DNA from: Minwuia sp048007105
Lineage (GTDB): Bacteria; Pseudomonadota; Alphaproteobacteria; Minwuiales; Minwuiaceae
Assembly: GCF_048007105.1 (NCBI RefSeq)
Contig: NZ_CP180352.1
Location: forward strand, 4,464,001-4,528,000
Length of the DNA stretch: 64,000 nucleotides
Reading direction: 5' to 3'
Below are positions 41,703 through 50,515 of the stretch, piece by piece. Within the stretch, counting starts at the first letter, position 1. Each line of letters starts with the position of its first letter. Made by a program: the position numbers and the translations under genes. The notes beneath the pieces were generated by a model. That model saw only the letters and a program-made list of their open reading frames with translations. It had not been told where the DNA came from and did no database searches.

Positions 41703-43376
41703 CTACCTCTGGGCGTTCTCCCAGTCCGGGTGCAGCCAGGGTTCCCGGTCGTCCGGCGCGAGAGGCGTACGGCCCAGAACGTGATCGGCCATCTTCTCCC
41801 CTACCATGATCGACGGGCCGTTGAGGTTACCGTTTGTAATGCGCGGAAAGACCGAACTGTCGATCACCCTGAGCGCTTCGGTCCCGATGACCTGCCCGGC
41901 CGGATCGACCACCGCGTTTGGGTCTTCCGGGTCGCCCATACGGCAGGTGCCGCAGGGATGATAGGCGCTCTCGACCGCTTCGCGGATGAAGTCGTCCAGC
42001 GCCTCGTCGGAAGTGACATCGTCGCCCGGCGCGATTTCCGGTCCGGCATAGGGCGCCATCGCGGGCTGTTCGAAAATCTCGCGTGTCAGGCGGATGCAGG
42101 TGCGGAAGTCTTCCCAGTCCTGCTCAGCCGACATGTAGTTGAACAGGATCGACGGCGCGGCCTTGGGATCGGCGGAGGACAGGCTGACGCGGCCGCGCGA
42201 GGGCGAGCGCATCGGCCCGACATGCACCTGAAAGCCGTGTGCCTTCGCCGGGGCCTTGCCGTCATAGCGGATAGCCACCGGCAGGAAGTGGTACTGGATA
42301 TCGGGGTATGTGACGCCCTTGCGCGAGCGGATGAAGGCCGCGGCCTCGAAATGATTGGTCGCGCCGAGGCCGGTCTTCGTGAACAGCCACTGTGCGCCGA
42401 TCATCGCCTTCGAGACCAGGTTGAGACTGGAATAGAGGCTGACCGGCTGCTTGCAGATCTTCTGGATGTAGAGTTCCAGATGGTCCTGCAGGTTGCCCCC
42501 GACGCCGGGCCTGTCGGCCAGGACCTCGATGCCGTATTCCTTCAGATGCGCCGCCGGGCCGATGCCCGACAGCATCAGCAGCTTCGGCGAGTTGATCGAG
42601 GAGGCAGAGAGGATCACCTCGCGGTTCGCGCGGATCTGTTCAATGCGGCCGCCGCGTTCGATTTCGACGCCGACGGCCCGGCGCCCCTCGAGGACCACGC
42701 GCCGCACCAGGCACCGCTTCATCGAAAGGTTCGGACGCTTCAGCGTCGGCTTCAGATAGGCGTTGGCGGCGGACCAGCGGCGGCCTTTCCAGACCGTCAT
42801 CTCCATCGGCCCGAAACCTTCCTGCTGTTCGCCGTTGTAGTCCGAAGTGACCTGATAGCCCGCCTCGCGCCCAGCCTCGACGAAGGCCTTGTAGAGCGGG
42901 TTCTTCTGCGGTCCGCGGGTCACATGCAGCGGGCCGCTCTCGCCACGCCAGCCGGACTGGCCGCCATGGCTCGATTCCATGCGCAGGAAATAGGGCAGCA
43001 CGTCCCGGTAGGCCCAGCCGCGCGCGCCCGCCTGCGCCCAGCCGTCATAGTCCAGCGCGTGTCCGCGGACATAGACCATGCCGTTGATCGAGGACGAACC
43101 GCCGATGACCTTGCCCCGCGGGCAGGCCAGCCGCCGTCCGCCCAGATGAGGCTCGGGCTCGGACCGATAGCCCCAGTCGTAGCGCGGCATGTTCATCGGA
43201 TAGCTGAGTGCTGCCGGCATCTGGATCAGCGGCCCGAAGTCGGTGCCGCCGAACTCCAGCACCAGCACCGAGTGCTTCCCGTCCTCGCTCAGCCGCGCCG
43301 CCAGCGCGCTGCCGGAACTGCCGGAACCGACGATGACGAAGTCCGCCGTCGCGGCGATGGGGAGGTCCTGGGTCAT
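41703..43376 (-). CDS. GMC-family FAD oxidoreductase (choline/alcohol dehydrogenase-like)
   Basis: A 557-residue flavoprotein. The FAD-binding motif is FVIVGSGSSGSALAARLSED near residues 13-32. The GMC signature 1 region has RGKVIGGSSSINGMVYVRGH near residue 80, and signature 2 is GIGPAAHLKEYGI. The C-terminus holds YHPCGTCRMGDP and GNLNGPSIMVGEKMADHVLG. The similarity is to choline dehydrogenase and aliphatic-alcohol dehydrogenases; without betaine genes nearby, a general alcohol substrate is safer. ATG 43376 gives the usual N-terminus. A hairpin repeat separates it from the upstream ketoacyl synthase. Confidence 0.92.
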   Translation of the reverse strand: MTQDLPIAATADFVIVGSGSSGSALAARLSEDGKHSVLVLEFGGTDFGPLIQMPAALSYPMNMPRYDWGYRSEPEPHLGGRRLACPRGKVIGGSSSINGMVYVRGHALDYDGWAQAGARGWAYRDVLPYFLRMESSHGGQSGWRGESGPLHVTRGPQKNPLYKAFVEAGREAGYQVTSDYNGEQQEGFGPMEMTVWKGRRWSAANAYLKPTLKRPNLSMKRCLVRRVVLEGRRAVGVEIERGGRIEQIRANREVILSASSINSPKLLMLSGIGPAAHLKEYGIEVLADRPGVGGNLQDHLELYIQKICKQPVSLYSSLNLVSKAMIGAQWLFTKTGLGATNHFEAAAFIRSRKGVTYPDIQYHFLPVAIRYDGKAPAKAHGFQVHVGPMRSPSRGRVSLSSADPKAAPSILFNYMSAEQDWEDFRTCIRLTREIFEQPAMAPYAGPEIAPGDDVTSDEALDDFIREAVESAYHPCGTCRMGDPEDPNAVVDPAGQVIGTEALRVIDSSVFPRITNGNLNGPSIMVGEKMADHVLGRTPLAPDDREPWLHPDWENAQR

Positions 43377-43432
43377 GCGCGGGGATTTAGAGCACGCGGC
43401 GGGGAAGCGAAACCCGGAACACATCCTGCCGC

Positions 43433-43451
43433 CCTCGGGCTTGACCCGAGG
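43433..43451. repeat. Short palindrome between ketoacyl synthase and GMC genes
   Basis: CCTCGGG (43433-43439) pairs with CCCGAGG (43445-43451) around CTTGA. The CTCGGGCTTGACCCGAG core is a palindrome type seen repeatedly in alphaproteobacterial intergenic regions. No T-tract follows. Confidence 0.5.
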
Positions 43452-43473
43452 ACAACAAAGGCAGGCAGGCACC

Positions 43474-44742
43474 TCAGCTCCGGCTGATCACCACCGACGC
43501 ATTCTGGCCGCCGAAGCCGAAGGAGTTGATCTGGGCGACGTCGTAGTCGAGCTGCTTTGGCGTGCCGTGCACGACCTCGAACTCGGCGGCCGGATCCGGC
43601 TCGTCGATATTGGAGGTGTGGACGAAAGTGCCTTCATGCATGCCCTTCAGCAGCGCGATCAGCGACATGCCGCCCGACGACGCGCCGGAGTGCCCGAAAT
43701 GGCCCTTGGTCGCCGTCACCGGCAGCGGCGCGGTTCGGCCCTTGCCGTGCACGATGTTGATGGCGTTGATCTCGGCCGTGTCGCCCTTGGGCGTCGCAGT
43801 CGCATGCGCTGCGAGACCGCCGACATCCGACGGGCTCATGTCCGCCGACCTGATGGCCTTTTCCATCGCCTTCGCTTCCCACTGCCCCGACGGATCGGGC
43901 GATGAGGGATGGAAACTGTCGGAGAGCGAACCGTAGCCCCGGAGATAGCCGAGAATCTTCGCACCACGTGCCTTCGCATGCGATTCGCGTTCCAGCACCA
44001 GCATGGACGAGCCCTCGCCCACCACGATGCCCTGGCGCTTCACGTCGAAGGGCAGCATCACCCGGCGCGGATCGTCGGACGCGCCTTCCATGCCGTAGGC
44101 CCCGCCCGCGTAATACATGGCCGGCACGAAGTCCCCGTCGCGCTTGCCGCCCGGCGCCGAGATGCCGCCTTCGGTACCACCGGCGATCACCACATCGGCG
44201 TCGCCGGCCCGGATCAGCCGGGCCGCGGTGCCGATCGCGTCCAGCGATGAGGCGCAGGCCGTCGTCACCGTCAGGCTCGGCCCGTGCAGCCGGTAGCGCA
44301 GCGCGATCTGGCCGGCCGCCATGTTGGCCCAGACCTGCAGCTGGGTCTTGCGCGGCACGGCCTGCGGGCCCTCGGTATCCAGCATGTACTGCGCCTTCTG
44401 GAAGGCGCGGACGCCACCGCCCGACGTGCCGTGCACGACGCCGAGGCGTTCGGCATCGAAGCCGCCGCCGTGCAGCCCGGCCTGCTCCATCGCCTGCTGC
44501 GAGGCAGCGAGCGCCATCTGCGCGAACATGTCGGTGCCGTCGGCGATCTTCTCGTCCATCCAGTCGAGCGGATCGAAATCGGTCACGGTGCCCCAGAAGA
44601 CGCTGCCCCCGTCGCGTTCCGGATCGCACCATGGCGCCAGCGAGATGCCGCTCTCGTCCGCCAGCATCGCCGCCCAGTATTTCTCCACCGAGCATCCGAG
44701 CGCCGAGACGATGCCCGTACCCGTAATCGCAATCGCTTCCAT
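43474..44742 (-). CDS. Beta-ketoacyl-ACP synthase (KAS I/II family)
   Basis: A 422-residue condensing enzyme that elongates acyl-ACP with malonyl-ACP. The catalytic triad is visible: Cys in TTACASSLDAIGTA near residue 169, His in GLAAHATATPKGD near residue 312, and His in KGHFGHSGASSG near residue 348. ATG 44742 gives the FabF-like MEAIAITGTGIVSALG start. It is not with other fab genes, so it may be a specialised or secondary KAS rather than the housekeeping fabF. The C-terminal FGFGGQNASVVISR is the family end. Confidence 0.92.
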   Translation of the reverse strand: MEAIAITGTGIVSALGCSVEKYWAAMLADESGISLAPWCDPERDGGSVFWGTVTDFDPLDWMDEKIADGTDMFAQMALAASQQAMEQAGLHGGGFDAERLGVVHGTSGGGVRAFQKAQYMLDTEGPQAVPRKTQLQVWANMAAGQIALRYRLHGPSLTVTTACASSLDAIGTAARLIRAGDADVVIAGGTEGGISAPGGKRDGDFVPAMYYAGGAYGMEGASDDPRRVMLPFDVKRQGIVVGEGSSMLVLERESHAKARGAKILGYLRGYGSLSDSFHPSSPDPSGQWEAKAMEKAIRSADMSPSDVGGLAAHATATPKGDTAEINAINIVHGKGRTAPLPVTATKGHFGHSGASSGGMSLIALLKGMHEGTFVHTSNIDEPDPAAEFEVVHGTPKQLDYDVAQINSFGFGGQNASVVISRS

Positions 44743-44838
44743 GGCGGTGTCCTCCCGTCCGGCATGATAGCCATCTAATCTTTCGGTGCGCATGCAGATG
44801 CCGTTGAGCTAGGTTGCGCGCCCGTCCGAGGAACCTGC

Positions 44839-46068
44839 ATGAGCGATACCCAAAAAGGAACCGGCCCCGTCGAATTCGTCATCATGCTGGCGATGCTGAT
44901 GTCGATGATGGCGCTCGCCATCGACACGGTATTGCCGGCCCTGCCCGACATGGGGACCGAGCTCGGCGTCATCGACGCAACCGAGAACCAGCTGATCATC
45001 TCGTTCCTGTTCGCGGGGCTGGGGCTGGGACAGCTGGTCTACGGCCCGCTGTCCGACGGTATCGGGCGGAAGCCCGCGGTCTATGTCGGTATCGTCTTCT
45101 TCGTCATCGGCTGCCTGCTGTCGCTGTTCGCGACCGACTTCGAGACCATGCTGGCCGGCCGGGCGCTGCAGGGCTTCGGCGCGGCGGCGACGCGGATCGT
45201 CACCGTCGCCCTTGTTCGCGACAGCCTGGCCGGCCGCGCCATGGCCCGGGTGATGTCCTTCATCATGGCGGTGTTCATTCTGGTGCCGGTGCTGGCGCCG
45301 ATGGCCGGACAGGCGATCCTGTGGCTGGGCGACTGGCGGCTGATCTTCATCTTCTTCCTGGTGCTGGCCGCCGTCGCGACCACGTGGTTCGGCATCCGCC
45401 AGCCCGAGACCCTGCCGAAACCGAAGCGCCGCCCGCTGTCGCTCAGCGGCATCGGCGGCGGCATCCGCAACGCGGCGACCAACCGCGTGACGCTGGGCTA
45501 TACCGTCGCCACCGGCTTCGTCTTCGCGCCGTTCCTCAGCTACATCAGCGCCTCGCAGCAGGTCTTCCAGAACATCTACGGCACCGGCGAGGCCTTCGTC
45601 TTCTACTTCGCGGCCGGCGCGGCCACGGTTGGCATCTCATCGGTCGTGAACGGGCGCATCGTGATGCGCTACGGGATGCGCCGCCTGCTCCGGCTGGCGC
45701 TGTCGGGTCAGGTGCTGGCCTCGCTGGTCCTTATCGCCTGGATGACCGCCACCGGTCACCAGCCCGGCATTGTCGGATGGATGATCTATCTGATGGTCTG
45801 CTTCTTCGGCGTCGGCATGCTGTTCGGCAACATGAACGCCGTCGCGATGGAGCCCATGGGCGGCAATGCCGGCGCGGCATCGGCCTTCATCGGCTTCTTT
45901 TCCACCGCGGTCGGCCTGCCCATCGGCGTCGCCATCGGCCAGGCCATGGACGGCACGGTGCTGCCGCTGCCGGTCGGCTTCGCGATCTGCAGTTCGCTGT
46001 CGCTGATCGTCGCCCGCTGGGCCGACAAGGGCCTGCCGGAGCGACCGGTCGGCGAGCCGGCCACTTGA
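44839..46068 (+). CDS. MFS drug-efflux transporter (Bcr/CflA family)
   Basis: A 409-residue 12-helix MFS protein. GQLVYGPLSDGIGRKPAVYVG near residues 61-81 is the loop 2-3 motif, and MALAIDTVLPALPDMGTEL at the start is typical of Bcr/CflA-type proton-coupled drug exporters. RALQGFGAAATRIVTVALVRD is the antiporter-type helix 4 region. It is divergent from the ketoacyl synthase. The substrates are probably small toxic compounds; none can be named. Confidence 0.9.
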   Translation: MSDTQKGTGPVEFVIMLAMLMSMMALAIDTVLPALPDMGTELGVIDATENQLIISFLFAGLGLGQLVYGPLSDGIGRKPAVYVGIVFFVIGCLLSLFATDFETMLAGRALQGFGAAATRIVTVALVRDSLAGRAMARVMSFIMAVFILVPVLAPMAGQAILWLGDWRLIFIFFLVLAAVATTWFGIRQPETLPKPKRRPLSLSGIGGGIRNAATNRVTLGYTVATGFVFAPFLSYISASQQVFQNIYGTGEAFVFYFAAGAATVGISSVVNGRIVMRYGMRRLLRLALSGQVLASLVLIAWMTATGHQPGIVGWMIYLMVCFFGVGMLFGNMNAVAMEPMGGNAGAASAFIGFFSTAVGLPIGVAIGQAMDGTVLPLPVGFAICSSLSLIVARWADKGLPERPVGEPAT

Positions 46069-46120
46069 CCTCGGCATATCGCCCGCGGAACCTTGGAACG
46101 GAGGCGGGGAGGCTTCGGAC

Positions 46121-47681
46121 ATGACACATGACAGCGCGACGGACCGCATGGCCGCGGTGGAGGCCAAGCGCGCCTCGGTGATGGACGGCGGACGGCCCGA
46201 GGCAGTCGCCAAACAGCACGGCCGGGACCGGCTGACGGCGCGGGAACGCGTCGACGCCATGCTGGATCCGGGCACGTTCCGCGAGATCGGCGGTCTTGTC
46301 GAACCTCTCAGGGACACCGACCTGACCTCGAAGCTGGACGCGCCGGCAGATGGCGTGGTCGTCGGCAGCGGCCGCGTCGACGGCCTGGCCGGTCTACATC
46401 CTCTCCGACGACTTCACGGTACTCGGCGGCTCGGTCGGGCCCATCGGCTCGATGAAGACCAACCGCGTGATCGATCTGGCGATCCGCAACGGCTATCCGC
46501 TGATCTGGCTGCAGGAAGGCGCCGGCCACCGCATTCAGGACGGCCTAGACAGCCGCCACTTCGCCTCCGCCGGGAACATCTTCCACATGCTGGCGCGGCT
46601 CTCGGGCTGGGCCCCGATCGTGACCGCCGTGTTCGGCCCCGGCTATGCCGGCCCGACCAATATGGCCAGCTTCGCCGATTTCCGCATCATGCGCCGCGGC
46701 CACGCGCAGATGGGCGTGGGCGGCCCGCCGCTGGTGCGCGCGGCCACGGGCGAGGAGATCGACACCGAAAGCCTCGGCGGTGCGGCCGTGCAGGCCGACC
46801 GGCAGGGCCTCGCCGACATGGCCCCCGAGACCGAGGAAGAATGCTTCGCCGCGATCCGCCGCTACCTCTCCTATCTGCCCTCGAACTCGGGCATGGCGCC
46901 GCCGGTGACCGCCGCGTCCGACCCCGACGATGACGGCATCGACACGCTGGTGCCCGACAGCCCGCGCCGCGCCTATGACATGCGCAAGGCGCTGAAGGCC
47001 GTCGTCGACCGCGACAGCTATTTCGAGATCAAGCCGACCCACGCGAAGAACATCGTCACCGCCTTCGCCCGCATCGGCGGCAAGCCGGTGGCGCTGATCG
47101 CCAACAACCCGCAATTCCTGGCCGGCATGCTGGACGCGAAGGCCGGGGACAAGGCCGCGCGCCACATCGCCATCGCCGATGCCTACGGCCTGCCGCTGGT
47201 CTATTTCGTCGACGTGCCCGGCATCGCCGTCGGCACCGGGGCCGAGGCCTCAACCGTGGCCCTGCGTGCGGCCAAGCTGCTTTACGAACTCGGCGTCGCC
47301 ACCGTGCCGCGCTACTCGATCATGGTCCGCAAGGGCTATGGCGCGGGCTACTACGCCATGAACGGCGGGCGCGGCTTCCACGCCGACGGCTGCTGGGTCT
47401 GGCCGACCTCCGAACTCTGCGCCATGTCCATCGAGACCGCACTGAACGTCGCCTACCGCCGGGACTGGCAGAACGCCGCCGATCCGGTCGCCCGCAAGGC
47501 CGAGCTGGAAGCCGATATCCGCAGGAACCTGACGCCACTGCGCGCCGCCGAGCACTTCGGCATCGATGATGTGATCCTGCCCAGCCAGACCCGCCAGGTG
47601 CTGGCCGAGGCCCTGGCCACCGCGCCCCTCCGCCCCCACGACCCCGGCCCGCCCAAGAAACGCGCGATCAGCCCGATCTGA
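46121..47681 (+). CDS. Acyl-CoA carboxylase carboxyltransferase subunit, one frame break
   Basis: A PccB/MccB-type biotin-dependent carboxyltransferase, about 520 residues when the frame is restored. The first frame begins MTHDSATDRMAAVEAKRASV and reaches VVVGSGRVDG. One extra base at about 46382-46388 then shifts the frame. The second frame resumes with PVYILSDDFTVLGGSVG, and includes LIWLQEGAGHRIQDG (crotonase-like oxyanion region) and PLVYFVDVPGIAVGTGAE (second half). No biotin carboxylase gene is adjacent, so the partner must lie elsewhere. The acyl-CoA is unknown. Either a sequencing indel or a pseudogene. Confidence 0.85.
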
Positions 47682-47754
47682 GGACGGACTCGCCTCCCAC
47701 TTTCCGTAGGGGTAACCTCTTTCAAACGGGACCTGCTTCGGGAGGGTGTGAGGG

Positions 47755-50382
47755 ATGTTGCGCGCAATTGGGCTGGCTTTGGGCCTGCTTGCCCTGCTGA
47801 ACACGGGATCAGCGGCGAATGCTGAAGAAGAACTGACACGCGAACGCTTGCAGGAGCTCGGTTACTTCCTGAAGGCTCTCGGCTTCATCAACGAAGAATC
47901 GGCTAACAGCCGGTTCAGTGATGCTGCGCTGGATGACGGCATACGTGACTTCCAGACCGCGTTCGGCTTCCGCTCCACCGGCAAACCGGAGCTTTCCACG
48001 TTCCTCATCGCCAATCGGATGAACGCATGGCGGAGCACAGACACCCCGGTCGCTCTTCAGCATCCGACATGCACGATCTTTGGTGCCAGGGAATCGATCG
48101 ACCAGACATTCCATCGAGCAGCCAGGGTGTTGAATTGGACCGGCAGCTGTTACACCGGCAAGGCCTCGGGTGAGGGAAAGCTGCGCATTGAGCGGCACTA
48201 TCGGCTTTCGTCAGGAGAAGCGCGCACCGTCGTCGACTTCTATCAAGGCAATATGCGCGCCGGCTTCTTCGACGGCAATGGCAAGTACTTCTTCTTCAAT
48301 GGCCTTTCGGTGACGGGCAGGTGGGAGAAGGGCCGCGCCATGGTGCTTGACGGGACCGGCGCGCCAGCAGTTTCCGAAATCCATGGCGAGGCGCTCGGCA
48401 GGGTCAAGCGCGCGCTGAACCAGATGGGATTCAAGGCCGGAGCGGAGGATGCCGGCTTCGACAAGACCGCGCAAAAGGCACTGAGGCAATTCCAGTCCGC
48501 GGTCGGCATCCGGCCGGATGGCAAGCTGACGCGAGATATGGCGATCATTGTATACCGGATGCAGGAATGGCGTACCGGCAATCCGATCAGAAGCGCATTA
48601 TTCCCCGTCGGCGGAGGCAGCAGAAAGTGCGAAATTTACGCTGGACGACGATTTGTCGGCGGGGGGGTGAGGTTGATTGAGATGACCGGCAGTTGTCCGG
48701 GCGGGAAACCTGCTGGCCAGATACGGCTGGTCGTGCAGGACGTCGTGAATCTGCCGAACATTAAGACCACTCGTCAGATCTATGAGGGCGAACTCAACAG
48801 CGGATTCTATCACGGCAAAGGTACATACACCTTCGAGGACGGAACCGTCATCAATGGACGTTGGGCGAATGGCAAGTTCCTGTTTCAGAACGAAGCCGAT
48901 CCGACGGACGTCCGCTCGATCCAGCAACTGCTCGCCGACAGGGGCTACGATCCCGGCCCTGCCGACGGGTTGATGGGCACCCGGACCGGGAACGCCATCC
49001 GCGCGTTTCAGAAGGACGCGGGGCTGAAGGTTGACGGCCAGCCCACCGACACCCTGCTGGCACAGCTGAAATCATCCGGCGGTGGCGCAGCAAGTACCGC
49101 CCGGAGACCAGACCCCGGAAAGGGGGATGCAGAGGCCATCACCGTGCTTCAGTTTTCGCTCAACCTGCATGGTTACGATGCCGGACCTGAGGACGGAAAG
49201 ATGGGCGCCAGAACCCGGAAGGCCATCGAATCGTTTCGCCGCGACTGGCAGTTGAGCGGCGGCACCCCGGATGACGACACTGTCATCGGGATACTCTTCG
49301 GAAGGCATCCGGTATCCGAACCGAAATGGCGGCGCGTCGAAGGCAGCGGTTGTCAGGTCTGGATCCGCGAGGCCCGCGCACGCCAGTCATTTCACTGGAA
49401 CGGGGGATGTCAGGGCGGGAAGCTGCACGGCAAGGGACGTCTGACCGAGCGCTACATGCTCGATGGAAAGTGGTACGAACGAGACTACCACAATGGCGAG
49501 ATGCGTGACGGAAAGCGCAATGGATGGGGCACATTCGTCCAGGTTGTGGGCAATGAGACCAATACATATACGGGCGAATGGCAGGACGACGAACGGCACG
49601 GCAGCGGACGCCTCGAGTACCATGACGGGCGCATCCTTGAGGGAATGTTCCGGAAGGGCCAGTTTGTCGGCGAAGCCAGCGCGCCGCCCCAAGGCGGCCA
49701 GACGGCGCAGTCGAAGGCGATTCCCCCGGAAAAGGATAGCCTTGCGAACTTCACCGGTCGCAGATCGGTAACTTTCGCAAACGGCGCTCGTTATGACGGT
49801 GAGTTCCTGAACGGCAGGATCAACGGGACCGGGACCATGACCTACTCCGACGGCGTGGTCTACAGCGGCCAGTGGGTAAATGGAAAGCGGCAGGGTCAGG
49901 GCCGATTGACCATGGAAAACGGCGAGTATTCAGGGGAATTCCGCAATCACCAACCGAACGGGCGTGGCGAGTTCAGGTTCAGAAACGGGACAGCCTATTC
50001 CGGAGAAGTCGTGGACGGCCGCTACGATGGCCAGGGGATCATCAGCTATCCGAACGGCGTGCGCTACGAGGGCGGCTTTGTCGAGGGCAAGCGGAACGGT
50101 TACGGCACGCTTCGCGATGCCTCCGGCAACGTCTACAAGGGCGAGTTCCGCGACAACAGGTTTCACGGCAAGGGCGTGCTCCAGTTCACGAGCGGCGACC
50201 GCTACGACGGAGCCTTCGCCAATGACACCTTCAATGGCCATGGCACCTACTGGTTCGCGGACGGCCGCTGGTGCATGGGGATCCACGAGAACGGCCGCTT
50301 GGTCGGCTGGGGCACCGCCAATGCGGGCGGTCGTATGATGAAATGCAGCCAGGTAGGCAATACGACCAACTTCCACGACTGA
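47755..50382 (+). CDS. Secreted multidomain peptidoglycan-binding / MORN-repeat protein
   Basis: An 875-residue exported protein with a signal peptide (MLRAIGLALGLLALLNTG..., cleavage after ANA near residue 23). It alternates peptidoglycan-binding 1-like domains with Cys-containing glycine-rich modules. PG-like units lie near residues 25-95, 205-275, 385-440 (GYDPGPADGLMGTRTGNAIR) and 462-520. Three modules share C-x(n)-(W/M)-x-G-x-C-x-G-(K/G): near residues 104-128, 290-322 and 530-550. From about residue 575 to the end a MORN array dominates (e.g. YDGEFLNGRINGTGTMTYSD, YSGQWVNGKRQGQGRL). The likely location is the periplasm, bound to the wall. The function is unknown. A shorter paralogue follows at once. 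Confidence 0.8.
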   Translation: MLRAIGLALGLLALLNTGSAANAEEELTRERLQELGYFLKALGFINEESANSRFSDAALDDGIRDFQTAFGFRSTGKPELSTFLIANRMNAWRSTDTPVALQHPTCTIFGARESIDQTFHRAARVLNWTGSCYTGKASGEGKLRIERHYRLSSGEARTVVDFYQGNMRAGFFDGNGKYFFFNGLSVTGRWEKGRAMVLDGTGAPAVSEIHGEALGRVKRALNQMGFKAGAEDAGFDKTAQKALRQFQSAVGIRPDGKLTRDMAIIVYRMQEWRTGNPIRSALFPVGGGSRKCEIYAGRRFVGGGVRLIEMTGSCPGGKPAGQIRLVVQDVVNLPNIKTTRQIYEGELNSGFYHGKGTYTFEDGTVINGRWANGKFLFQNEADPTDVRSIQQLLADRGYDPGPADGLMGTRTGNAIRAFQKDAGLKVDGQPTDTLLAQLKSSGGGAASTARRPDPGKGDAEAITVLQFSLNLHGYDAGPEDGKMGARTRKAIESFRRDWQLSGGTPDDDTVIGILFGRHPVSEPKWRRVEGSGCQVWIREARARQSFHWNGGCQGGKLHGKGRLTERYMLDGKWYERDYHNGEMRDGKRNGWGTFVQVVGNETNTYTGEWQDDERHGSGRLEYHDGRILEGMFRKGQFVGEASAPPQGGQTAQSKAIPPEKDSLANFTGRRSVTFANGARYDGEFLNGRINGTGTMTYSDGVVYSGQWVNGKRQGQGRLTMENGEYSGEFRNHQPNGRGEFRFRNGTAYSGEVVDGRYDGQGIISYPNGVRYEGGFVEGKRNGYGTLRDASGNVYKGEFRDNRFHGKGVLQFTSGDRYDGAFANDTFNGHGTYWFADGRWCMGIHENGRLVGWGTANAGGRMMKCSQVGNTTNFHD
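48943..49043 (+). repeat. 101-bp near-identical block shared with the downstream paralogue
   Basis: This segment encodes the third PG-binding unit and matches 51170-51270 with five mismatches by direct comparison. Flanking sequence of the two genes is far more diverged. It points to recent duplication or gene conversion of one domain. Confidence 0.8.
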
Positions 50383-50394
50383 ATCAGGATCCAT

Positions 50395-50408
50395 ACCCCC
50401 TCGGGGGT
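50395..50408 (+). terminator. Weak hairpin after the large MORN gene
   Basis: ACCCCC-tc-GGGGGT begins 13 bases after the stop and is followed by TTCC. A second weak dyad (CCCAAT with ATTTGGG) lies near 50415-50430. Together they may be a leaky terminator before the paralogue. Confidence 0.35.
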
Positions 50409-50515
50409 TCCTCCCCAATCCAGATTTGGGTGACCAAGACCAAGCCGCCGCGCGCCGAGAACCAGATTGGCCTGATGCATGCCATTGAGTAGCATTCGGG
50501 TGTCGGAATGGCATC

